This document shows, piece by piece, positions 15,001 through 24,862 of a stretch of DNA of 64,000 bases (position 1 is its first letter; the number at the start of each line of letters is the position of its first letter). Below the pieces are notes generated by a model, which saw only the letters and a list, made by a program, of their open reading frames with translations, was not told the DNA's origin and ran no database searches. Made by a program: the position numbers and the translations under genes. This DNA is from Euglena gracilis (Eukaryota; Euglenida; Euglenophyceae; Euglenales). The stretch lies in contig CP154957.1 of the NCBI GenBank assembly GCA_039621445.1, positions 28,220,798-28,284,797 of the forward strand, given 5' to 3'.

Positions 15001-18000
15001 GGATTTGCCCCCCAAAACGGGTGGGTAACACAAGGGATTTTGTTATTTTGGGGCCCTCGAACAGTTGGGCAACAAAAGGGATTTGCCCCCCAGATCAGTT
15101 GGGTTACACAAGGGATTTGCCCCCCAAAACGGGTGGGTAACACAAGGGATTTTGTTATTTTGGGGCCCTCGAACAGTTGGGCAACAAAAGGGATTTGCCC
15201 CCCAGATCAGTTGGGTTACACAAGGGATTTGCCCCCCAAAACGGGTGGGTAACACAAGGGATTTTGTTATTTTGGGGCCCTCGAACAGTTGGGCAACAAA
15301 AGGGATTTGCCCCCCAGATCAGTTGGGTAACACAAGGGATTTGCCCCCCAAAACGGGTGGGTAACACAAGGGGTTTTGTTATTTTGGGGCCCTCGAACAG
15401 TTGGGCAACAAAAGGGATTTGCCCCCCAGATCAGTTGGGTAACACAAGGGATTTGCCCCCCAAAACGGGTGGGTAACACAAGGGATTTTGTTATTTTGGG
15501 GCCCCCGAACAGTTGGGCAACAAAAGGGATTTGCCCCCCAAAAACGGGTGGGTAACACAAGGGATTTTGTTATTTTGGGGCCCTCGAACAGTTGGGCAAC
15601 AAAAGGGATTTGCCCCCCAGATCAGTTGGGTTACACAAGGGATTTGCCCCCCAAAACGGGTGGGTAACACAAGGGATTTTGTTATTTTGGGGCCCTCGAA
15701 CAGTTGGGCAACAAAAGGGATTTGCCCCCCAGATCAGTTGGGTAACACAAGGGATTTGCCCCCCAAAACGGGTGGGTAACACAAGGGATTTTGTTATTTT
15801 GGGGCCCTCGAACAGTTGGGCAACAAAAGGGATTTGCCCCCCAGATCAGTTGGGTTACACAAGGGATTTGCCCCCCAAAACGGGTGGGTAACACAAGGGA
15901 TTTTGTTATTTTGGGGCCCTCGAACAGTTGGGCAACAAAAGGGATTTGCCCCCCAGATCAGTTGGGTTACACAAGGGATTTGCCCCCCAAAACGGGTGGG
16001 TAACACAAGGGATTTTGTTATTTTGGGGCCCTCGAACAGTTGGGCAACAAAAGGGATTTGCCCCCCAGATCAGTTGGGTTACACAAGGGATTTGCCCCCC
16101 AAAACGGGTGGGTAACACAAGGGATTTTGTTATTTTGGGGCCCTCGAACAGTTGGGCAACAAAAGGGATTTGCCCCCAGATCAGTTGGGTTACACAAGGG
16201 ATTTGCCCCCCAAAACGGGTGGGTAACACAAGGGATTTTGTTATTTTGGGGCCCTCGAACAGTTGGGCAACAAAAGGGATTTGCCCCCCAAAACGGGTGG
16301 GTAACACAAGGGATTTTGTTATTTTGGGGGCCTCGAACAGTTGGGCAACAAAAGGGATTTGCCCCCCAGATTCATTTGGTTAACCAAAGGGATTTGCCCC
16401 CCAAAACGGGTGGGTAACACAAGGGATTTTGTTATTTTGGGGCCCTCGAACAGTTGGGCAACAAAAGGGATTTGCCCCCCAGATCAGTTGGGTTACACAA
16501 GGGATTTGCCCCCCAAAACGGGTGGGTAACACAAGGGATTTTGTTTTTTGGGGACCTCGAACAGTTGGGCAACAAAAGGGATTTGCCCCCCAGATCAGTT
16601 GGGTTACACAAGGGATTTGCCCCCCAAAACGGGTGGGTAACACAAGGGATTTTGTTATTTTGGGGCCCTCGAACAGTTGGGCAACAAAAGGGATTTGCCC
16701 CCCAGATCAGTTGGGTTACACAAGGGATTTGCCCCCCAAAACGGGTGGGTAACACAAGGGATTTTGTTATTTTGGGGCCCTCGAACAGTTGGGCAACAAA
16801 AGGGATTTGCCCCCCAAAACGGGTGGGTAACACAAGGGATTTTGTTATTTTGGGGCCCTCGAACAGTTGGGCAACAAAAGGGATTTGCCCCCCAGATCAG
16901 TTGGGTAACACAAGGGATTTGCCCCCCAAAACGGGTGGGTAACACAAGGGATTTTGTTATTTTGGGGCCCTCGAACAGTTGGGCAACAAAAGGGATTTGC
17001 CCCCCAGATCAGTTGGGTTACACAAGGGATTTGCCCCCCAAAACGGGTGGGTAACACAAGGGATTTTGTTATTTTGGGGCCCTCGAACAGTTGGGCAACA
17101 AAAGGGATTTGCCCCCCAGATCAGTTGGGTTACACAAGGGATTTGCCCCCCAAAACGGGTGGGTAACACAAGGGATTTTGTTATTTTGGGGCCCTCGAAC
17201 AGTTGGGCAACAAAAGGGATTTGCCCCCCAAATCAGTTGGGTAACACAAGGGATTTGCCCCCCAAAACGGGTGGGTAACACAAGGGATTTTGTTATTTTG
17301 GGGCCCCCGAACAGTTGGGCAACAAAAGGGATTTGCCCCCCAGATTAGTTGGGTAACACAAGGGATTTGCCCCCCAAAACGGGTGGGTAACACAAGGGAT
17401 TTTGTTATTTTGGGGCCCTCGAACAGTTGGGCAACAAAAGGGATTTGCCCCCCAGATCAGTTGGGTTACACAAGGGATTTGCCCCCCAAAACGGGTGGGT
17501 AACACAAGGGATTTTGTTATTTTGGGGCCCCCGAACAGTTGGGCAACAAAAGGGATTTGCCCCCCAAAACGGGTGGGTAACACAAGGGATTTTGTTATTT
17601 TGGGGCCCTCAAACAGTTGGGCAACAAAAAAAGGGATTTGCCCCCCAGATCAGTTGGGTAACACAAGGGATTTGCCCCCCAAAACGGGTGGGTAACACAA
17701 GGGATTTTGTTATTTAGGGGCCCTCGAACAGTTGGGCAACAAAAGGGATTTGCCCCCCAGATCAGTTGGGTAACACAAGGGATTTGCCCCCCAAAACGGG
17801 TGGGTAACACAAGGGGTTTTGTTATTTTGGGGCCCTCGAACAGTTGGGCAACAAAAGGGATTTGCCCCCCAGATCAGTTGGGTTACACAAGGGATTTGCC
17901 CCCCAAAACGGGTGGGTAACACAAGGGATTTTGTTATTTTGGGGCCCTCGAACAGTTGGGCAACAAAAGGGATTTGCCCCCCAGATCAGTTGGGTCACAC

Positions 18001-19017
18001 AAGGGATTTGCCCCCCAAAACGGGTGGGTAACACAAGGGATTTTGTTATTTAGGGGCCCTCGAACAGTTGGGCAACAAAAGGGATTTGCCCCCCAGATCA
18101 GTTGGGTAACACAAGGGATTTGCCCCCCAAAACGGGTGGGTAACACAAGGGGTTTTGTTATTTTGGGGCCCTCGAACAGTTGGGCAACAAAAGGGATTTG
18201 CCCCCCAGATCAGTTGGGTTACACAAGGGATTTGCCCCCCAAAACGGGTGGGTAACACAAGGGATTTTGTTATTTTGGGGCCCCCGAACAGTTGGGCAAC
18301 AAAAGGGATTTGCCCCCCAGATCAGTTGGGCAACAAAAGGGATTTGCCCCCCAAAACGGGTGGGTAACACAAGGGATTTTGTTATTTTGGGGCCCTCGAA
18401 CAGTTGGGCAACAAAAGGGATTTGCCCCCCAGATCAGTTGGGTTACACAAGGGATTTGCCCCCCAAAACGGGTGGGTAACACAAGGGATTTTGTTATTTT
18501 GGGGCCCTCGAACAGTTGGGCAACAAAAGGGATTTGCCCCCCAGATCAGTTGGGTACACAAGGGATTTGCCCCCCAAAACGGGTGGGTAACACAAGGGAT
18601 TTTGTTATTTTGGGGCCCTCGAACAGTTGGGCAACAAAAGGGATTTGCCCCCCAGATCAGTTGGGTTACACAAGGGATTTGCCCCCCAAAACGGGTGGGT
18701 AACACAAGGGATTTTGTTATTTTGGGGCCCCCGAACAGTTGGGCAACAAAAGGGATTTGCCCCCCAGATCAGTTGGGTAACACAAGGGATTTGCCCCCCA
18801 AAACGGGTGGGTAACACAAGGGATTTTGTTATTTTGGGGCCCTCGAACAGTTGGGCAACAAAAGGGATTTGCCCCCCAAACGGGTGGGTAACACAAGGGA
18901 TTTTGTTATTGTTGGGGCCCTCGAACAGTGGGGCAACAAAAGGGATTTGCCCCCCAGATCCACAGTGTGGGTCACACAACGGAATTTGCCCCCCAAAACG
19001 GGTGGGTAACACAAGGG
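1..19017. repeat. Tandem satellite, 112-bp and 78-bp higher-order units
   Basis: The array runs from the window edge to 19017, about 170 units. Three modules make it up. A (34 bp) starts GGGATTTGCCCCCCAGATCA. B (34 bp) starts GGGATTTGCCCCCCAAAACG. C (44 bp) starts GGGATTTTGTTATTTTGGGG. All three end in variants of GTTGGGTTACACAA, so they look like diverged copies of one ancestral monomer. ABC gives 112 bp and BC gives 78 bp; 190-bp and 302-bp composites are common before about 12.9 kb, while the 13.3-18.9 kb part is nearly pure 112-bp ABC. Variants of B such as CCCCCGAAAACGGGTAGG and CCCGTGAAAACGGGTAGG recur in blocks. The many 60-350 codon open frames on both strands come from the repeat and show no protein family. 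The left end of the array lies outside the window. Confidence 0.97.
13236..13257. repeat. Homopolymer C tract interrupting the satellite
   Basis: A run of 22 C within a degenerate satellite stretch (about 13130-13270) whose modules carry substitutions and small deletions. It lies between the mixed 78/112-bp part and the homogeneous 112-bp part of the array. Confidence 0.8.
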
Positions 19018-19722
19018 TAGGGTCGGCCCACAAGGGTTTCTAGGGTCGCCACCCACCCCACAGCCTGGGGGGGGGGGTCGACCGTAGCGACCTTTGGCGA
19101 CCGTGGGCCGACCCTAGGGTCGGCCCACAACCCCCCCCCAGGCCAGATCCGGGAGCCGGGGGAGTCCGTGGTCCCGAAGTGGACTACCTCGCCTCCAATG
19201 CCCCAAAAAATAAAACTGGAAAGCGAAATCATGGGTGAACCCCTTTGGAAACCTCCCAACTCAACCCAATTGTCGACTTTGCAACCTGGGGTGGGGGGGT
19301 TGCGAAGAAGCGATTTTTTCACTTTGCGCAAATTGTTTTTTTCATTGAAATTGACCCGCAGAGTTTCCCCAAACTCGGCTAGTCAAGAAAATGGAGGGGG
19401 GGACTCATGGGGAATCGGGTTGTATTCAAACAGCCAAGGTGAAAGTGGTTTGTGGGGCCCCAAAAAAACAATTAGCATCAAAAGAGGGGGAAAAATTCGG
19501 TTTGTGGTCAAAGGGGGTGTATGAGTCGCGGGGGGGGGGTCGCGGGGGGGGGGTCGCGGGGGGAACGTGGAAGTTTTGACGGGTCACGTGTGACAAGTGT
19601 GACCTCTCATACAACGTCACATGGAACCTATTTTAGAGCTTTTGGGTCCAAAAATAGCTCCAATTAGGAATTTGTCACACATTTTAGGCAATTTTGATTC
19701 CTAATTTGGGTGTAAATTCCTA
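19018..19722. other. Satellite edge, no gene seen
   Basis: The satellite ends in a GC-rich patch with a 16-bp direct repeat, TAGGGTCGGCCCACAA, at 19018-19033 and 19115-19130, and an inverted partial copy just before the second. After it come G-run motifs (GTCGCGGGGGGG) near 19525-19560. No coding signal was found. Confidence 0.6.
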
Positions 19723-20084
19723 CCATGCACCCCCCCCCCCCCCGAGCTGTTCCCGTCCCCGGGACCCTTTACGGCCCAATGGGAACAGTACGGGGGGGGA
19801 ACATCTTGGGGGGGGACCTAGGTACCCCCCCCGAGCTATTCCCATACCCGACCCTCGGGCAACCCAAAGGGGGTCATTTTTGGCAACTTTTTGGATGTTC
19901 GCAAAAAATAGTCATTTTTAAGCACATTTGTCAAAAAGTGATTTTTGAAAATGTCCCAAAAACGTCGATTTTTGACCACTTATTTGGGAAGTTCTTTGTA
20001 AAAAGTGCAATGACAGTGAGCTATTCCCGTCCCCCCTATGGGAATAGCTCGGGGGGGGGGGAACAGCTCGGGGGGGGGGTATGG
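19723..20084. mobile_element. Poly-C-tipped MITE, TA-flanked (copy 1)
   Basis: The element starts CCATGCACCCCC and ends GGGGGGGTATGG, and it is flanked on both sides by TA. Inside, GAGCTATTCCC/GGGAATAGCTC motifs repeat in both orientations. The interior from about 19840 onwards is a diverged, inverted copy of the element at 37302-37538 (shared GGGTTGCCCGAGGGTCGG, TTTTTGGCAA and AAGTTCTTTGTAAAAAGTGC-type stretches). No transposase is encoded. Confidence 0.75.
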
Positions 20085-20267
20085 TAATTAGGTGCCCTTT
20101 TTTGGCTCCTACTGGGATGCGGAAACCCTCCATGTGTGGGTCGCGGGGGGATCGCGGGGGGGTCGCGGGGGGGGGGGTCGCGGTGGATACACCCCAAAAA
20201 TAAAACATCAAGGAGTGCCATGGGTTTCAGGGAGGTGAAATGAGCGTTTTCTCAAGGGCTTTATTTC

Positions 20268-20372
20268 GGCCGCCAAAGGCGGCCGAGACGGTAATGGATT
20301 TTGCGATTTCATTTTCCAGAAATGTGATTTTAACTGGTAAGGTGGCTGCCGAAGGCAGCCGAGATGGTAACG
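20268..20372. repeat. Two copies of a hairpin + GAGACGG motif
   Basis: GGCCGCCAAAGGCGGCC followed by GAGACGGTAATGG (20268-20297), and GGCTGCCGAAGGCAGCC followed by GAGATGGTAACG (20344-20372). The stem changes but pairing is kept, and the 3' tail is conserved. Three more copies lie at 31101-31372. Confidence 0.7.
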
Positions 20373-20498
20373 CCCTTTGAACCATTGATCATGGCATTGG
20401 AAAGAAAAATATCATACTCATGCCAAAAAAAATTTCTTTCCAAAATCCCGGGGGGGCGGCCGCCCCCCCCCGACCCCCACTTTCTACTACTACAAAAA

Positions 20499-20617
20499 AG
20501 AGGTGGCGGACGCCGGTTCTGTCCAAAGCCCGGCGTTCCGGACGCCGGTTCCGTCCTTCGGACGGAACCGGCGTCCGGAACGCCGGGCTTTGGACAGAAC
20601 CGGCGTCCGCCACCTCT
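20499..20617. repeat. Perfect 58-bp-arm palindrome, 3-nt loop
   Basis: Arms 20499-20556 and 20560-20617 are exact reverse complements with TTC between them. The arms contain ACGCCGGTTCTGTCC motifs also used in the terminal inverted repeats of the adjoining element 20621-21451. Confidence 0.93.
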
Positions 20618-20620
20618 TGT

Positions 20621-21451
20621 TTAAGCCGGCGTTTTAGAGACGCCGGGCTCAGGACAGAACCGGCGTCCCCAACCTTCGGCCAAAGGACACTCCCAGGACC
20701 AATCTCCGACCACTGATCTGCAATGTCACACCACTTTGCACTTCACCAAATTCCGGCGATCGCGAGGGTATTTCTGGCTGTGTCAATCGTCCAGGTATAA
20801 AATCACCCCTCGATCGAAAGCTCTTTTCATCAGACGACTGGCGATCACCACCAAATTCAGCCACGTCGCCTGGAGCTCTTATTTTCTGTCAGCGGGGAAT
20901 CCCAATTTTACAACTCTGGTGCCCCCCCAAGGCCCTCAGGTCGTTGATTCGAAGAGGAAAAACGTTTCTGTAGGGTTTATTCAGCATCTTAAACCAAAAG
21001 TCACTGAAGATTGCTACAAGTTTCGACTCAAATTCTGGCCGATCCGACCATCGCGAGCGTATCTCGGGCTGCGTGCAACGTTAGGGTACCAAGTTACCCC
21101 TCGATCGAAAGCTCTTTTCAACAGACGACCAGCGGTGCTCATCAGATCTTTCCACGCTGCACGGCACTCTATTTCCAAATCTGGGCCGATTTTCACGAGA
21201 TTTGGATATCCACCCCACTGGTCCCCAGATGGCAAAAATCATTGTCCTTGATGGTTGAAACACTCATACCAGCACCTTAGGGCCACTTTTGGGCACTTTT
21301 GGTGACATTTTAGGAATGAAAATCGGACGCCGGGCTTTGGAAAAAACCGGCGTTCCTAACGCCGGGCTTCAGGACAGAACCGGCGTCCGGAAAGCCCGTG
21401 GGGGGGGACGCCGGTTCTGTCCTGAGCCCGGCGTCTCAAACGCCGGCTTAA
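20621..21451. mobile_element. Non-autonomous element with 48-bp terminal inverted repeats
   Basis: The left end (20621-20670) starts TTAAGCCGGCGTTT. The right end (21404-21451) is its near-exact reverse complement, ending AAACGCCGGCTTAA. The interior holds two diverged direct repeats sharing CCCCTCGATCGAAAGCTCTT (near 20807 and 21098); a third related copy, CCCCTTGATCAAAAGCTCTT, is near 35796 in MCM3 intron 3. No transposase ORF was found. Confidence 0.75.
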
Positions 21452-21592
21452 CCCTGGACGGAGGGGCAGGAGCTAGTGCAGGGACCGGTGGGGGGTGGGG
21501 TCAGACTTCACCGCAAAATTCACGATGAGCTCCTGCATCCCCCGCTGAACGGGAGCCTCGGGCGCCGCCTCCCACGCTTCCAAGACCCAGTC

Positions 21593-22027
21593 CAGGGCTG
21601 GATAGAGGTAGAGGTAGAGGTCAAAGTCCTCTACCTCTGACCCACCAATACCTCTACCTCTACCTCTATGTCACCTCTATGTCCATAAAATGTCATAAAC
21701 TGGCACCAATAAGGGCTACAAAAGGCTCCAAATGCCTCAAATTTGGCCAATTAGCATCTCAACGCATCTTATATAGGTTAGGAATGAGAAAAAATATCTG
21801 GGTGGGTGGTTTCAAAAATTGTCATAAAAGATTTGTACCAAGAATGGGCAATTTCTGTTTTTTTCCATAAAATTGCCTTTGTTCGGCAAAAATTTTCTTT
21901 GTATGAGCCACTTTCCTTAAAAGTTAGACCTTGAGGTGACATAGAGGGATAGTAGAGGTAGAGGTGACCTCTACCTCAACCTCTACCTCCACCTCCACCT
22001 CTATCCCTCTACCTCTATCCAGCCCTG
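21593..22027. mobile_element. hAT-like MITE family A, copy 1
   Basis: The ends are CAGGGCTGGATAGAGG and its reverse complement CTATCCAGCCCTG. The flanks carry a 7-bp direct repeat, CCCAGTC, at 21586-21592 and 22028-22034. Subterminal regions are arrays of AGGTAG/CTACCT hexamers, facing inward from each end. The interior matches the copy at 34182-34572 in the opposite orientation. CAGGG ends and 7-8-bp duplications are typical of hAT transposons; assignment to hAT is an inference. Confidence 0.85.
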
Positions 22028-22496
22028 CCCAGTCCAACAACAACTCCCGTCCCGGCTTGGCGAACGTCTCACCATCCTGAGAATGTGGTTTTATTTGCAT
22101 GCGTGTACACTAGCCGCACCTGGATCTGCCTAGCTGCTGACTTCAAGAATCACAATACCGATGTGCTAAGAAGAGATCCACGACCAGACACGTCTTTTTG
22201 TCCAGCTTGGACCGTCGCAGCAAACGGTTTCATTTTGGTGCATTTCACAACGTTGCCCCCCTCATCAACTTGTACTGAGCTGGACAAGTACACTGTGAAC
22301 ATATTTTTGTCCTGGCCGGTTGTGCGGATGGCGACTTTCCGGGAGTTCTTACGGGCCTCTTGTTTCGTCGCCGCACAAAAACACAGTGTACCTTTTCTCC
22401 AGGTACATCGACCGGAGAAGGGCTTTAAAACCTATTTTCTGGGCCCGACGCCTGTCTTGAAATTCTACTGACATTAACGGATTTCAGGCTGAAATT

Positions 22497-22620
22497 GTTT
22501 ATGTCGGTCGATTTCCATTCAGGCGCCCGTTTATGTCGGTCGATTTCCATTCAGGCGCCAGTTTATGTCGGTCGATTTCCATTCAGGCGCCCGTTTATGT
22601 CGGTCGATTTCCATTCCATT
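22497..22620. repeat. 32-bp tandem repeat, about 4 copies
   Basis: The unit contains TTTATGTCGGTCGATTTCC followed by ATTCAGGCGCCCG. ATGTCGG occurs at 22501, 22533, 22565 and 22597, an exact 32-bp step. The copies adjoin without spacers, so this is not a CRISPR array. Confidence 0.93.
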
Positions 22621-22804
22621 GAAATCTGTTGCTGGTCAGATTGGGAATTTTTAGTGACTTTTTGGACATTTTGGATTTCCCTTTTTTTCGACATTTTTGG
22701 TCCTATGGGGTTGTGGAGGCGTTATGGATCAGACAAAAACCAAATTTTATGGTCAGGTGATCACCGCTGGCTGAACTTTGGATGGAACAGACGGAAGGAC
22801 GGTA

Positions 22805-23059
22805 CCCCCCCCCCTAGTCGTACGACCACCCCTCATTTACGACCACCCCCCGGTCACAGGTTGCAGGTCATGGGGGTGTTATGACCCCCCCCCCCGGTCA
22901 CAGGTTGCAGGTTGCGAAAAATTTAACACCACCTTACCTATGACCGCCACCTCATTTACGACCACCCCCCGGTCACAGGTTGCAGGTCATGGGGGTGTTA
23001 TGACCCCCCCCCCCCGGTCACAGGTTGCAGGAACCCGGTCATATGACTAGGGGGGGGGG
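22805..23059. mobile_element. Poly-C-tipped TA-flanked element nested in 22427-23814
   Basis: The ends are a run of ten C followed by TAGTC, and GACTA followed by a run of G, with TA on both sides. The interior carries direct repeats of GGTCACAGGTTGCAGG (four times) separated by poly-C runs. Confidence 0.72.
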
Positions 23060-23289
23060 TACTTAAGAGTATCATTTTCTGGAACTTCAGAAAAAGCATT
23101 CGGCAAGTTTTGTCCTGAACCAGTTGTCATCACTGGTCATCTGAAAGAACAGCTTTCGGGTGAGGAGTGATTTCGCAATGTTAAACCTATTTCTGGGCTC
23201 GACGCCTGTGTTGCAATTCTATTGACATCATCGGATTTCGGGCCAAGGCTGTGTTCATAGCAACATGGCTTTGGTCAAAATCTGTGTTT

Positions 23290-23402
23290 CTAAAAAAACG
23301 CAGACTCTGACCTGAGTCTGTGTTTCGAAACGCTGAGTCTGTTATTTGGCCCGAGTCTGCGTTTCGAAACGCAGACTCAGGTCAGAGTCTGCGTTTAAGA
23401 CG
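23290..23402. repeat. Palindromic block with CGCAGACTC motifs
   Basis: Several inverted copies of AACGCAGACTCAGGTCAGAG-type sequence, able to fold on themselves. Related AAGACGCAGACTC motifs recur at 36435-36600 and 38743-38810 inside MCM3 intron 3. Confidence 0.7.
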
Positions 23403-23591
23403 CAGTTCTTGATATAGAGATTGTTTCTTTCAAAATGGAAGAAAAAAGCATTCCGGAAAAAAAAGAGACAAAAGGTTGGTCGACATTAACGGATTTCAGG
23501 CTGAAACTGACAATGTCCCAAAACGGAACAAAAAGGCATTCAAAAAAGGAAACAAAAGGTTGGTCGATTTCCAAGACATCGGAATCCGTTT

Positions 23592-23716
23592 ATGTCAGTC
23601 GATTTCCATTCAGGCGCCCGTTTATGTCGGTCAATTTCCATTCAGGCGCCCGTTTATGTCGGCCGATTTCCACTCAGGCGCCGTTTATGTCAGTCGATTT
23701 CCATTCAGGCGCCCGT
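23592..23716. repeat. Second 32-bp tandem array, about 4 copies
   Basis: The same unit as 22497-22620 (TTTATGTCAGTCGATTTCC and so on), with a few substitutions and one 31-bp unit. The pair lies within one inverted-repeat-bounded element. Confidence 0.9.
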
Positions 23717-23816
23717 TAATGGGCCAAAAACCACTTTTTTGACCATATTTCGGTCCAGGCGGTTCGGTCGAATGAATATCAAGACAGGCGTCGGGCCCAG
23801 ACAAAATAGGTTTTAG

Positions 23817-23919
23817 AAAAATCGACCGACACTAACAGATTCAGCAGGGGCGCCGGCGGCTCGCTTCGCTCGCTCGCGCCCGGCGCCCCTTCTGAATCTG
23901 TTAGTGTCGGTCGATTTTT
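23817..23919. repeat. Long hairpin, ~40-bp arms
   Basis: Arms start AAAAATCGACCGACACTAAC and end in its reverse complement. They pair over about 40 bp with one mismatch, around a short GC-rich loop of CGCTCGCT type. Confidence 0.9.
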
Positions 23920-23951
23920 GTATAGAAATTGTTTACCCGGGTGGTGTATCG

Positions 23952-24532
23952 TCAGGTAAAAATTGTTTGGCCCCGGTGACTCGGCGATACACCACCCGGT
24001 ACCACCTGCGCCACCGCGCAAAAAAATTTGTCCCTGCGGTGCTGTTTCAAAGCCATCAGGTCGAGTTGGATTTCGGGAGGCAACGTTGTGATAAATTCTT
24101 CAAGCAATGCACGAGTGACTAGGCCTTCGGCATCACGGATCAAAACGAAAAGGTCGTACAGCTTCTCGCCCAGGGCACGGTACTTGATGAACGGACACCG
24201 AAGTTTTTGGCTGCCTTTCCCTGCGTGCATTGCATCCTCATACAACTTTCTTTTCTTCTCCAAGCGGCGAATGGTTTTTTCACAAACCTCTGGGAACTGT
24301 GCACATGTCGCCGCCAAAGAGTGTGTGGCCCGAAATTTCACAATTTCATTCTTTGTGGAGTTTGGAAGAACACGTTTGGCTTTTCGAAGGGGGACGGTTT
24401 CAGGAGGGGCTGTTTGCTCGTTTGGAACAGGATCAACAGGTTTCGGAACAACCCAGCTCCTTCGCGCCTGCTGTCCGGAAAGACAGCCACACGCTTGAAA
24501 GCCAACATAGTCTGGCGCATTTTAGGAGCCAT
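23952..24532 (-). pseudogene. Decayed transposase N-terminal region (CENP-B/Tc5-like DNA-binding), frameshifted
   Basis: On the minus strand an ATG near 24532 opens a frame beginning MAPKMRQTMLAF. After one frameshift near 24480 the reading continues without stops to about 23960. The longer piece contains EKTIRRLEKKRKLYEDA, then KYRALGEKLYDLFVLIRDAE and GLVTRALLEEF, a pattern like the second helix-turn-helix of CENP-B/Tc5/pogo-type transposases (length-rich helix, 'G..VT...L..'). No DDE catalytic part follows; the 3' side runs into a 16-bp inverted repeat (23935-23951 / 23985-24000). The family is inferred from pattern only, and a domain search could reassign it. Confidence 0.45.
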
Positions 24533-24617
24533 GGCTGGAGAAAGAGAAGTGACGGTCAAAAAAATTTTCCCGCAAAAATCGGCCAAGGACAATAAAGGGG
24601 GGGGGGACAATAAGGGG

Positions 24618-24740
24618 GGGGGATGGTATGGGAATAGCTTGGGGGGGGGGACCTAGGTCCCCCCCCGTACTGTTCCCAGTGGGCCGTAAAGGGTCCCTGG
24701 GACGGGAATAGCTCGGGGGGGGGGGGGGGGCGGGGTATGT
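24618..24740. mobile_element. Fragment of the poly-C MITE family
   Basis: GGGAATAGCTTGGGGGGG, ACCTAGGTCCCCCCC, GTACTGTTCCCA and GGGCCGTAAAGGGTCCC match, in reverse order and orientation, the 19733-19860 part of the element at 19723-20084. Confidence 0.65.
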
Positions 24741-24862
24741 ACCCCCTGGGGGGGAGGTACATAATGGGGGCCCAAGAGGAATGCCAAGCCCGGCCATCCG
24801 TAGCCATGTCCGCCCCATTATGAACCTCCCCCCCACATTGTGAACCTCCCCCCCCCATTATG

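Larger units (their letters stand above)
22427..23814. mobile_element. 1.39-kb element with ~40-bp inverted ends, carrying nested repeats
   Basis: The left end (22427-22464) starts AAAACCTATTTTCTGGGC. The right end (23774-23814) is its near reverse complement, with CGACGCCTGTCTTGA conserved. The interior holds two arrays of a 32-bp repeat, a nested TA-flanked poly-C element (22805-23059), a palindromic block (23290-23402) and an internal partial duplicate of the left end at about 23178-23245. No conserved protein was found. Confidence 0.65.

Noticed and set aside
1-19017. Dozens of open frames of 60-350 codons in the satellite
   Set aside because: They follow the repeat period in several frames on both strands at once, and no protein family or start context is recognisable.
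22497-22620. Regular 32-bp repeats resembling a CRISPR array
   Set aside because: The units adjoin with no unique spacers, and the context is eukaryotic.
24787-24800. CCGTAGCCAT, the first ten bases of the dinoflagellate spliced leader
   Set aside because: The match stops after ten bases and lies in an unrelated spacer; chance is likely.
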